Below are positions 27,115 through 35,466 of a stretch of DNA of 56,045 bases, piece by piece. Source of the stretch: Spirosoma oryzae. GTDB taxonomy: Bacteria; Bacteroidota; Bacteroidia; Cytophagales; Spirosomataceae. The stretch covers positions 1 to 56,045 of the forward strand of contig NZ_PVTE01000032.1 of NCBI RefSeq assembly GCF_003002825.1. The letters run 5' to 3'. The notes under the pieces are model-generated. The model searched no databases. It was not told the origin of the DNA and saw only the letters and a list, made by a program, of their open reading frames with translations. The position numbers were made by a program, and so were the translations under genes. Within the stretch, counting starts at the first letter, position 1, and the number at the start of each line of letters is the position of its first letter.

Positions 27115-28452
27115 ATGGAAGATCGTCGCAGTTTTATAAAAAAATCAGCCGCAGGGCTGAGCCTGGCCGGACTGGGCATGAGCTTTTCGGCCAGCAGCTA
27201 CGCCCGCATCCTGGGCTCTAACGACCGGGTACGGGTCGGTATCATCGGCTTCTCCGACCGGTTCCGGCAATCGCTGGCCCCCGCGTTCATGGCCAATGCC
27301 AAAGACACCAACTTCGCCTTCGTCGGTGTGTCCGACATCTGGAGCCGCCGTCGCGACGAAGCCGAGCAGTTTCTGAAAGGAAAAGGCTGGAACGACAGCG
27401 CCTTTTTCAAAGCCCGCAACAATGACGAGCTGCTGGATCGCAAGGATGTCGACGCGGTTATCATCAGCACGGCCGATTTTCAGCACGCCCTTCACTGCGT
27501 CGATGCGGTTGAATCGGGTCGCGACGTATACGTTGAAAAGCCGTTCGCCGAATCGCTGGACGACGCCCGTAAGGCGGTGAAAGCGGTCGAGAAATCGAAA
27601 AAGATCGTGCAGGTCGGTTCGCAGCGCCGGTCGGCCCCCAACTACCACGAAGCCAACGATTTCATCCGGTCGGGTAAGTTCGGCGACATCTCTATGGTCG
27701 AGATGACCTGGAACGTCAATCAGCCCGGTCGCTGGCGTCGGCCCAAGCTGGTGAGCGAAATCCGGAAAGAAGATACCGACTGGGATCGCTACCAGCTTAA
27801 CCGGCCCAAAGCCGCCTGGGACCCCCGCAAATACCTCGAATACCGCTTGTTCTACCCCTATTCGTCGGGTATTCCGGGGCAGTGGATGTCGCACCAGATC
27901 GACACGGTCCACTGGTTCAGCGGTCTGGAACACCCCCGTTCGGTGGTAGCCAACGGTGGCGTTTACGTCTGGAAAGACGGCCGCGTCAACCCGGATACGT
28001 TTACCGCTGTGTTCGATTACGGCCCGGACAACGACAAGTCGAAAGGCTTTCAGGTACTGTACTCGTCGCGGATGCACAACGAAGCGGGTGGTACCAAAGA
28101 GTATTACTACTCGAACGGCGGGATGATTAACCTCGACACCAACAAGGTATCGCCGGAAGGTGGTCTGACGGAGCGCTTTGCCAAAGAAATGGATATGAAG
28201 CCAAACCTGCTGCCGACGATGTCGCTGGGTGAAGGCGCGAAAGTTGAAACCTCAGCCAACACCGGTGGCGACCCAATGACAACGCTGCACATGCGCAACT
28301 GGATGGATTGCGTACGGAGCCGCAAAGAGCCGAACGCACCTGCCCGCGCCGGTTTCAATCACTCGGTCGCCAACATCATGGCAACGACGGCCCTGCACAC
28401 CGGCAAGCGCGTCACCTGGGATTCAACCAAGCAAGACATGATCGTAACCTAG
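27115..28452 (+). CDS. Tat-exported Gfo/Idh/MocA-family oxidoreductase
   Basis: This 445-residue NAD(P)-dependent sugar oxidoreductase carries a twin-arginine signal (DRRSFIKKSAAG followed by LSLAGLGMSF). An N-terminal Rossmann domain (about 39-160) has the catalytic EKP motif at 141-143, and a C-terminal Gfo/Idh/MocA substrate domain (about 165-430) follows. One oddity is the first glycine loop, which reads GIIGFSDRF rather than the usual GxGxxG. In this context it could oxidise a glycoside at C3 in the periplasm with a tightly held cofactor, ahead of DUF1080 cleavage (inference). It ends with a perfect hairpin and is the last gene of the second uptake locus. Confidence 0.9.
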   Translation: MEDRRSFIKKSAAGLSLAGLGMSFSASSYARILGSNDRVRVGIIGFSDRFRQSLAPAFMANAKDTNFAFVGVSDIWSRRRDEAEQFLKGKGWNDSAFFKARNNDELLDRKDVDAVIISTADFQHALHCVDAVESGRDVYVEKPFAESLDDARKAVKAVEKSKKIVQVGSQRRSAPNYHEANDFIRSGKFGDISMVEMTWNVNQPGRWRRPKLVSEIRKEDTDWDRYQLNRPKAAWDPRKYLEYRLFYPYSSGIPGQWMSHQIDTVHWFSGLEHPRSVVANGGVYVWKDGRVNPDTFTAVFDYGPDNDKSKGFQVLYSSRMHNEAGGTKEYYYSNGGMINLDTNKVSPEGGLTERFAKEMDMKPNLLPTMSLGEGAKVETSANTGGDPMTTLHMRNWMDCVRSRKEPNAPARAGFNHSVANIMATTALHTGKRVTWDSTKQDMIVT

Positions 28453-28460
28453 GTTTTTAT

Positions 28461-28529
28461 GGACAGGATTACAGGATTGACAGGATGTTTTTCTTTACAT
28501 ATCATCCTGTCAATCCTGTAATCCTGTCC
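28461..28529. repeat. Perfect 27-bp inverted repeat with iterated word
   Basis: Left arm 28461-28487 pairs perfectly with 28503-28529. The arm iterates ACAGGATT/GACAGGAT. It lies between the convergent oxidoreductase and DUF2851 genes and ends 7 bp from the DUF2851 stop codon. It probably acts as a bidirectional transcript end (inference). Confidence 0.8.
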
Positions 28530-28535
28530 AATACC

Positions 28536-29828
28536 TTACCCGCGTACCAGCCATGCCCCGACCTGACAGTCGAGGCATTTCTTTTTTAGGCAGTATTCGT
28601 TGTGTAGTTCGATAGCCGCCTGCGAGTCGAAGGCCGTTCGGATACCCAGACCGAGGTCGTCCCATTGCTGAGTGAGGTGATTTTGCTCGGCCGGAAGTTC
28701 TTCCAGTAACGCAATAGCCCGGTCGATGTAGGCGGGTTGCCCCCGGTGGTGCGCATAAGCCGCCAGCAGGGGTACCACCGTGTTGACAACGATGTTCACC
28801 GCCGACGTTTCGCCCAGTGACGCACTCACCCGCTCGGCCGACGGCCCAAACCGGTAGTGCGACTGCCAATACGCAGACGGACTTTGTTGCAGCGCCTTCA
28901 GCAGTATACCGACGTCAGCCGCCCCAACGAACAGCGAAAACAAACTCGCCTGACTCGTCACCAGTCGGGCAAACTGCGCCAGCCGGAGGGTCGGAAAGCT
29001 GGCCGGGCGCATCCGACCCCACTTCCAGGCATGGTTGGCCAGCTCACTACCCGACAGTTGGTACTTGGCCGCTAAAAAACGGTATTCACGCTGTAGCGTC
29101 AGCACGTATTCGTCCGGGGGGGCATCGGTGAGCAACCCCGCCGTGCCGAACAGCATAGCTTCTGCCTGCGTGATCGAGTCGCGGTGTTTCAGCAATGCTC
29201 GCAACGGCACCGCCCGGCTCAGTTGCGCCATTGGCTCGGCATTGGTTTTGAATCCCATGTTAGCCGCCAACAGTCGATACGCTACCTCTTCCCAATCGCC
29301 ATTGGTCTGGTCGGCAATGGTCTGCACGGTGGCCGCTTTTCGTTCGAGCCGTTGCAGCATCGCCTTGTCGAGCATGGCCGTCACACGCAGCGGCTGTACG
29401 GTTCGGAACTGCCCCCCACAAGCAATGGGCGTTTTCTCCTCGGCCAGCAGCGCGTAGCGATCGACGAGATCACGGCTGGTGATGGGGCCAAGTTCGAGCG
29501 TTGGCATGGGCGTTCCGTCGGCCCGGTCGACACGGCGACCGGTAGCGGGTCGGTCGTCCTGCCAGACCACATGCAGAATGACATTGTCGTAAGCCCGGTC
29601 GTGCTGATGGCGATGTGCCAGCCAGTCGCTGGTTTTCAGGTGCATCTCAACCGTTCCCGCCCATTCGACTTCATTAATCAGCAGGCGGGCATTGGTAAAA
29701 TCCGGTCCGGCGTTGCTATTCCGAAAACCGGGCGACACGACCCGAAGTCGTTCCCCATCGGTAGTAACTAACTGCGTGGTGCTGACATACTGATACTGCC
29801 AGAGAAAATAAAGAAACGACTCGGTCAC
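28536..29828 (-). CDS. DUF2851 family protein
   Basis: This 430-residue protein, widespread in Bacteroidota, is of unknown function. It opens with the family's conserved segment ESFLYFLWQYQYV, GERLRVVSPGFRNSNAGPDF and WAGTVEMHLKTSDW, followed by HDRAYDNVILHVVW. No signal peptide or membrane segment is seen. The C-terminus has two Cys pairs around EYCLKKKCLDC, resembling a metal-binding end. The start is GTG at 29828, with no nearby in-frame ATG that keeps the conserved N-terminus. It is divergent from the SDR gene at 29958. Confidence 0.85.
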   Translation of the reverse strand: MTESFLYFLWQYQYVSTTQLVTTDGERLRVVSPGFRNSNAGPDFTNARLLINEVEWAGTVEMHLKTSDWLAHRHQHDRAYDNVILHVVWQDDRPATGRRVDRADGTPMPTLELGPITSRDLVDRYALLAEEKTPIACGGQFRTVQPLRVTAMLDKAMLQRLERKAATVQTIADQTNGDWEEVAYRLLAANMGFKTNAEPMAQLSRAVPLRALLKHRDSITQAEAMLFGTAGLLTDAPPDEYVLTLQREYRFLAAKYQLSGSELANHAWKWGRMRPASFPTLRLAQFARLVTSQASLFSLFVGAADVGILLKALQQSPSAYWQSHYRFGPSAERVSASLGETSAVNIVVNTVVPLLAAYAHHRGQPAYIDRAIALLEELPAEQNHLTQQWDDLGLGIRTAFDSQAAIELHNEYCLKKKCLDCQVGAWLVRG

Positions 29829-29957
29829 GACCTTGATGATGAGGGTGGATAGACTACAGGCTTGTTTTTCAGACGCGAGTACTCAAAACTATTGGAAAAA
29901 CCGACACAGCCATTCCTCATCCAACTATCTTGCCACGCACAACCCTTGCAGCGCTAT

Positions 29958-30755
29958 ATGGCTACTTTTGCGAATCAGGTCGTCTGGATTACGGGTGCTT
30001 CGTCGGGCATTGGCGAAGCGGTCGCGGTGATGCTGGCCCAGGCTGGTGCCAGACTCGTCCTGTCGGCCCGCCGAACCGAGGAATTGCAGCGCGTCGCAGT
30101 ACGTACGGGACTGTCGACGGAAAACGTGCTGATAGTACCGATGGACGTCACGCAACCAAACGACCTGTCGGCACTGGTCGAGCAGGTACAGGCTACATTC
30201 GGGCGCATCGACTACCTGTTTCTGAATGCAGGCATCACCCAGCGTAGCACCGTCGCCGACGCCAGCATGGTCGATTATCACCGGCTCATGGACGTCAATT
30301 TCTTCGGTGTCGTCGCCCTCACCAAAGCCGTTCTGCCGGTTATGCTGGCACAGGGTAGCGGCCACTTCGTCGTCACCAGTAGCGTAGCGGGGAAGTTGGG
30401 AACGAAACAGCGATCGGGGTACTGTGCCAGTAAACACGCGCTGCATGGTTTCTTCGATGCGCTCCGGGCCGAGACTGCCGACGCCGGTCTGTTCGTTACC
30501 ATTGTCTGTCCCGGCTACATCGATACCCCCATTTCCCTGCACGCGCTGGGCGCTGGCGGCCAACTGCACGGTAAGCTCGATGCCAATCAGCAAAAGGGCA
30601 TGGCCCCAACCGACTTTGCCCGACAATGGATGCGGGCCGTACTGAATCGAAAAGAAGAAGTATACATCGGCGGACTGGAAAAATATGGCATTTACCTTAA
30701 GCGATTCCTGCCGGGTTTACTGTCCCGCATCATCCGCAACCGACCGGGGGAGTGA
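29958..30755 (+). CDS. Short-chain dehydrogenase/reductase
   Basis: This classical SDR of 265 residues has the NAD(P) loop GASSGIG at about residues 13-19, NAG in LFLNAGITQ, catalytic Ser in VTSSVAGKLG, and the YxxxK pair in YCASKHAL. The C-terminal segment (EKYGIYLKRFLPGLLSRII) is hydrophobic and basic, as in the DHRS7-like SDRs that attach to membranes. The substrate is unknown. The ATG at 29958 is chosen because an upstream in-frame start would add 32 residues outside the fold. A purine-rich hairpin separates it from the convergent M20 gene. Confidence 0.9.
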   Translation: MATFANQVVWITGASSGIGEAVAVMLAQAGARLVLSARRTEELQRVAVRTGLSTENVLIVPMDVTQPNDLSALVEQVQATFGRIDYLFLNAGITQRSTVADASMVDYHRLMDVNFFGVVALTKAVLPVMLAQGSGHFVVTSSVAGKLGTKQRSGYCASKHALHGFFDALRAETADAGLFVTIVCPGYIDTPISLHALGAGGQLHGKLDANQQKGMAPTDFARQWMRAVLNRKEEVYIGGLEKYGIYLKRFLPGLLSRIIRNRPGE

Positions 30756-30760
30756 ATGAG

Positions 30761-30854
30761 AAGAAAGAGAATAGACAAACGAAGAAAGAGGTAAGACGAA
30801 AGACTGGGTTGCACCGGCATCTTTTAGCTTACCTCTTTCTTCGTTTATCTTTCT
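30761..30854. repeat. Purine-rich long hairpin, copy 2
   Basis: A left arm of A/G words (AAGAAAGAG, GACAAACGAAGAAAGAGG) pairs with a pyrimidine right arm ending at 30854 around a short central loop. It fills the gap between the SDR stop (30755) and the stop of the convergent M20 gene (30862). Same family as 15984 and 43361. Confidence 0.7.
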
Positions 30855-30861
30855 GACAACG

Positions 30862-32187
30862 TTACTTCTTCGCTACGGCACGCTGCGTCATGTAATCGAC
30901 AGTCAGGTGCGAAAGTGCTTTCATACCCAGGACAAAGCCACCTTCGTCAATCTTGAAATCCGGCGTATGGTGTGGAGCGGCTTCTGATGCCTTCTCTCCT
31001 TTTGCCATACCACCCAGGAAGAAAAAGAAGCCGGGTACTTTCTGCTGGTAGAAGGAGAAGTCCTCAGCACCCGTCTGCGCTGGTGTAATCTGCACGTTCT
31101 TTTTACCCGCCACCGCTTCCAGTGTCGGCAGCATCCGATCGGTCAGGGCCGGATCATTGTAGGTAACCGGATACATAATATCGATTTTAACGTCGGCCTT
31201 CGCCCCGGCACTTTCGGCAATGTTGGTAGCGATTTCATTGATCCGGCGGTGCACCAGTTTCTGCGCGTCGGGGCTGAACGTACGGATTGTCCCGATCATG
31301 TTCGCTTCTTCGGGAATGATGTTCTGCCGGATACCGCTGTGCAGCGCGCCCACCGTTACGACGGCAGCATTGTCGGTCAGCGTAACGTTCCGGCTCACGA
31401 TCGTTTGCAGCCCCATTACGATCTGGGAAGCCGTCACGATCGGATCGACGCCCGACCACGGCGCGGCACCGTGCGTCTGCTTACCATGTACTTTGATAGC
31501 GTACTGATCAACAGCCGCCATGGTCGCGCCGGGCCGGTATTTAATCGTACCGACCTCCGTTTGCGAGTTGATGTGCAGGCCGAAAATCGCATCGACCGTC
31601 GGGTTTTGCAGCACACCTTCTTTCACCATCAGTTCCGCGCCCCCTTCTTCACCAGCGGGTGCGCCTTCTTCGGCTGGCTGGAAAATAAACTTCACCGTTC
31701 CCGGCAGGTCATTTTTCACCGATGCCAGTACCTCCGCAACCCCCATCAGGATAGCAACGTGTGAGTCGTGGCCGCAGGCATGCATGACCCCCGTCTGCTG
31801 CCCATTGTACTCGGTTCGGGCTTCTGACTTGAAAGGCACATCGACCCGCTCGGTAACGGGTAGCCCGTCCATGTCGGCGCGCAACGCAACGACAGGTCCC
31901 GGCTTACCGCCTTTCAACAAACCAACGACCCCCGTCTTACCAACGCCCGTTTTCACCTCGATCCCCAGCGACTGCAAGTGAGCAGCGATTTTGCCGGCGG
32001 TCTGAAACTCACGGTTACCGAGTTCCGGATGCTGGTGAAAATCACGACGCCAGCCAACGACCTTTTTTTCGAGCCCTTCTGCCGTTTTATCCATCCGCGC
32101 GTTCAGCGATGATGGCTGCGCAATAGCCGCCCCAGCAACTAGACTACTAACAACGATTGTACTAACTCCAGCTAGATTTACGCGCAT
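30862..32187 (-). CDS. Secreted M20 amidohydrolase/carboxypeptidase
   Basis: This 441-residue zinc hydrolase of the M20D/aminoacylase-like family cleaves amide bonds of N-acyl or amino-acid conjugates and small peptides. A signal peptide (about 1-23, ending AAIAQ) sends it to the periplasm. Metal and catalytic residues are in MHACGHDSHVAILMG, QPAEEGAPAGEEGGAELM, FGLHINSQTEVGTI and TGAEDFSFYQQKVPG. The inserted dimerisation domain lies in the middle. It is divergent from the third SusC, separated by 159 bp, so it might act on the material taken up there, but this is only positional. Confidence 0.92.
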   Translation of the reverse strand: MRVNLAGVSTIVVSSLVAGAAIAQPSSLNARMDKTAEGLEKKVVGWRRDFHQHPELGNREFQTAGKIAAHLQSLGIEVKTGVGKTGVVGLLKGGKPGPVVALRADMDGLPVTERVDVPFKSEARTEYNGQQTGVMHACGHDSHVAILMGVAEVLASVKNDLPGTVKFIFQPAEEGAPAGEEGGAELMVKEGVLQNPTVDAIFGLHINSQTEVGTIKYRPGATMAAVDQYAIKVHGKQTHGAAPWSGVDPIVTASQIVMGLQTIVSRNVTLTDNAAVVTVGALHSGIRQNIIPEEANMIGTIRTFSPDAQKLVHRRINEIATNIAESAGAKADVKIDIMYPVTYNDPALTDRMLPTLEAVAGKKNVQITPAQTGAEDFSFYQQKVPGFFFFLGGMAKGEKASEAAPHHTPDFKIDEGGFVLGMKALSHLTVDYMTQRAVAKK

Positions 32188-32254
32188 TGCTTTTCCTTTT
32201 TTGGTCTTTTAAATCAGAATAATTGGCAATTTAATCCCTAATCGAAATATAGTA

Positions 32255-32285
32255 TTTGTTAAAAGCGCGTTAAGACATAATTTTG
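32255..32285 (+). promoter_or_regulatory. Consensus housekeeping promoter of the third susC locus
   Basis: TTTG (32255-32258), then exactly 19 bases, then TAATTTTG (32278-32285). The susC start codon lies about 61 bases after the -7 box, leaving a leader of roughly 55 bases. This suggests transcription by the primary sigma factor rather than an ECF sigma. Confidence 0.8.
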
Positions 32286-32346
32286 TTGCCTAATTTTCCT
32301 ACAGTAACTCAACTTCATTTTTTTCAATTCTATTTCAATAAATCCT

Positions 32347-35300
32347 ATGCGAAAACTTCTATTCGGAAGTTGGCTACTTTCCCTGTTCTTCTGCCTGTCG
32401 GTCATGGCGCAGGATGCAACGGTAAGTGGCCGGGTCACTTCATCAGACGACGGCTCCGCCCTACCCGGTGTGAGCGTACAGGTAAAAGGTACAACACGGG
32501 GCACTACCACAGATGCAAACGGACGCTACAGCATCACGGCTTCCCCGCGCAGTACGCTGGTATTCAGTTTCATCGGTTTCACCAACCAGGAAGTTCCTGT
32601 TGGAAACCGGACGAATGTTACGGTTACGCTCGAAAGTTCAGCTAACGCGCTCAACGAAGTAGTGGTAACGGGTTATGGTGGTACGGTAAACCGACGTGAG
32701 TTCACCGGTGCCAGTTCGAAAGTAAGCGGAAACACCATCGCTACACTGCCAGTAGGTAGCTTCGACAAGGCACTAGCGGGTCGGGCTGCGGGTGTACAGG
32801 TAACGTCGGCCAGTGGCGTACCAGGCGGTGCCGTTCAGATCCGTATTCGGGGCGTTGGCTCAATTTCGGCCGGTAGCGATCCACTCTATGTCGTTGACGG
32901 CATACAGCTCAATAACTCGAACAGTTCGTCGTTCACCAGCAGTAACCCGCTTGCGTTTCTCAACCCGAGCGACATCGAAAACATTGAGATTCTGAAGGAT
33001 GCTGCAGCCGCTTCGATCTACGGGTCGCAAGCCGCTAACGGGGTCGTGCTGATCACAACCAAGCGAGGAAAAGCGGGTAAGACACAGGTTTCACTGAACT
33101 ACTACAAAGGCCTGTCAGATCCAATCAAAAAGCTTAACGTATTAAATACGCAGGAATGGATTGGATTGCGTACGCAGGCACTCATCAACGCTGGCACATC
33201 GGCTGATGCGGCCCGGTCGACCGTATTGTCGACGCTACGCCAGCCCACTACGCTGAGCGACGCTGAGATCGCGGCTCTGCCTACCTACGACTGGCAGGAT
33301 GCCGTTTATCGACGTGGCAATACCGACAATTACGAACTGAGCCTGAACGGGGGTAATGAAAAAACCCGTTTTTACGTGTCGGGGTCGTATTTCACGCAGG
33401 ATGCCAACATTGTCAACGTAAATTTCCGCCGGGGTACGCTGAACACAACGTTGACTCATCAGATCTCTAACAAGCTGACGCTGGAAGAAACCATCAAGCT
33501 GTCAACGACGACTTCCAACGGTCAGTTTGGTAGCCCGAGTGGCGGGTCTTTCCTGGGGGCTGCGGCTTTCTCATCTCCACTGATTCTGCCTAGCGTTCCC
33601 ATTTACAATGCTGATGGTTCGTACTACGGTACACCAGCTCAGGGCGGCATTCCGGGTATCCTGAACCAGAACATCCTACAGGTTAGCGAGTTGAACACTA
33701 TTAGGGCCAACACCAACCAGTTTAACGGTGGTATCGCCCTGAACTATAAGATCACCGATAATCTGACGCTTCGCCCATTCGTCAGTCTTGATTACCGGGC
33801 TATCCGGGGTAAATACTTTTCTGACCCCCGGACGGCTGATGGGTTCAACGTGCGCGGGCGGATTCAGGATCAGTTCAACGAAAATAAAAACTTCCTGACC
33901 AACCTGACGCTGAACTACAACCAAACGTTTGCCGAAAAGCATACTGTTAGTGCATTGTTGGGGGCAGAATACCGGTCCGATATCAACGAGAACCTGGGCA
34001 CGAATACCATCAACGTACCGACGCCTGATTTTCAGTATGCCAGTGCAGGTGCCCTTCCCCAAAGCATTTCGGGGGGCTGGACGGGCTATCGCAAGGCGTC
34101 GGTTTTTGCGAACCTAAAGTACAATTTTGCTAGTAAGTATGACCTGAGCCTGATTGCCCGCTACGACGGATCGAGTCGCTTCGGGTCTAATTATCGCTAT
34201 GGTCTGTTCCCCTCTATTTCGGGAGCTTGGCTCATTTCGGAAGAGCCATTCCTGAAAGGCAAAAGCTTGGTTAGCGATCTGAAACTACGAGCTTCCTATG
34301 GTACGACGGGTAATGACCAGCTAGGCTCGCTGTTTGGACTGGCTAACTTTCCTGGTCTGGGTCTCTACAGCGCAGGCTACGACTACAATGGAGCGGCCGG
34401 CTTTGCACCAACACAGCTTGCTAACCCCGATTTGAAGTGGGAAACCAATACGACGGTTAACTTAGGCCTTGACTTTGGCTTTCTCCAGAATCGGCTGACA
34501 GGTTCGGTTGACGTATTCAACCGAACATCGACCGACCTACTGCTGGCTTTCAACCTGCCCGTCACCAGTGGCTACGGTAGTATCTCGCGCAACGCCGGGT
34601 CTGTTCAGAATAAAGGACTTGAGGTTGAACTGAACTCAACCAACGTACAGGCGCAACGTTTCAAGTGGACGTCGTCATTCAACATCACGTTCATCGAAAA
34701 TAAAGTTACCAAGCTGTACGATGGTATTGCTCCGCTGCAAAACCCCGATAGTGCCATCACGGTTGGGTACACGGACTTCTATGGCGTGGGTCGCACAGCG
34801 ATTCTGGGTCGGCCACTACAGGCACAGTACCAGATTCAGTACGCTGGTGTCAACCCGGCAACGGGTCGCCCGATGTTCTATGACTATGCCGGTAACATCA
34901 CCTACACACCAACTTCACCCCGCGACTTAAAGTACCTGGGTACTGAACTGCCGAAATTCTATGGCGGTTTTACGAACAACTTCACCTACGGTGGTCTGTC
35001 GCTCGATGTGTTCTTCCAATACGATTACGGCCGGCGTTCGTTCAACAGCCAGACGTCGTTCCTAACTGAACTGGCGGGCCGTAACTTCAACGCCTTGAAA
35101 GACGTTTACGACCGGCGCTGGCAAAACCCCGGCGACATTACCGATGTGCCCCGCACTATCAACGGTAATGCCGAAACACGTGGTATCAGCTCGCTCAGCG
35201 GATCGCGTACACTGGAAGATGCATCGTATCTGCGCTTAAAGCAGGTCACACTGTCGTATGACGTTCCAGCGGCTTTCTCCAGTCGCGTAAAAGTTAGCAA

Positions 35301-35448
35301 AGCCCGGGTGTACCTTCAGGCGGCTAACCTGCTCACTTGGACAAACTGGACGAGTTACGACCCTGAATTCCTGAACCTAGGTTCGGGCAACTCGGGACTT
35401 GTACCAAACTCGCGTACCTACACGGCTGGTATCAACCTGACATTCTAA
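32347..35448 (+). CDS. SusC/RagA TonB-dependent outer-membrane transporter
   Basis: This 1033-residue importer has a signal peptide (1-22, cut after VMAQ), a carboxypeptidase-regulatory-like domain (about 24-97), the SusC box NEVVVTGYG (103-111), a plug domain with RIRGVGSISAGSDPLYVVDG, and a barrel ending AGINLTF. There is no STN domain and no FecR or sigma gene nearby. It is followed 18 bp later by its SusD and then a small lipoprotein. The substrate is unknown. A consensus promoter precedes it. Confidence 0.95.
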   Translation: MRKLLFGSWLLSLFFCLSVMAQDATVSGRVTSSDDGSALPGVSVQVKGTTRGTTTDANGRYSITASPRSTLVFSFIGFTNQEVPVGNRTNVTVTLESSANALNEVVVTGYGGTVNRREFTGASSKVSGNTIATLPVGSFDKALAGRAAGVQVTSASGVPGGAVQIRIRGVGSISAGSDPLYVVDGIQLNNSNSSSFTSSNPLAFLNPSDIENIEILKDAAAASIYGSQAANGVVLITTKRGKAGKTQVSLNYYKGLSDPIKKLNVLNTQEWIGLRTQALINAGTSADAARSTVLSTLRQPTTLSDAEIAALPTYDWQDAVYRRGNTDNYELSLNGGNEKTRFYVSGSYFTQDANIVNVNFRRGTLNTTLTHQISNKLTLEETIKLSTTTSNGQFGSPSGGSFLGAAAFSSPLILPSVPIYNADGSYYGTPAQGGIPGILNQNILQVSELNTIRANTNQFNGGIALNYKITDNLTLRPFVSLDYRAIRGKYFSDPRTADGFNVRGRIQDQFNENKNFLTNLTLNYNQTFAEKHTVSALLGAEYRSDINENLGTNTINVPTPDFQYASAGALPQSISGGWTGYRKASVFANLKYNFASKYDLSLIARYDGSSRFGSNYRYGLFPSISGAWLISEEPFLKGKSLVSDLKLRASYGTTGNDQLGSLFGLANFPGLGLYSAGYDYNGAAGFAPTQLANPDLKWETNTTVNLGLDFGFLQNRLTGSVDVFNRTSTDLLLAFNLPVTSGYGSISRNAGSVQNKGLEVELNSTNVQAQRFKWTSSFNITFIENKVTKLYDGIAPLQNPDSAITVGYTDFYGVGRTAILGRPLQAQYQIQYAGVNPATGRPMFYDYAGNITYTPTSPRDLKYLGTELPKFYGGFTNNFTYGGLSLDVFFQYDYGRRSFNSQTSFLTELAGRNFNALKDVYDRRWQNPGDITDVPRTINGNAETRGISSLSGSRTLEDASYLRLKQVTLSYDVPAAFSSRVKVSKARVYLQAANLLTWTNWTSYDPEFLNLGSGNSGLVPNSRTYTAGINLTF

Positions 35449-35466
35449 GATTTCTCAGATTTCAAC

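Noticed and set aside
27145..28077. 310-residue open frame antisense to the Gfo/Idh/MocA gene
   Set aside because: It is a shadow frame; the plus-strand gene has Tat, EKP and family motifs.
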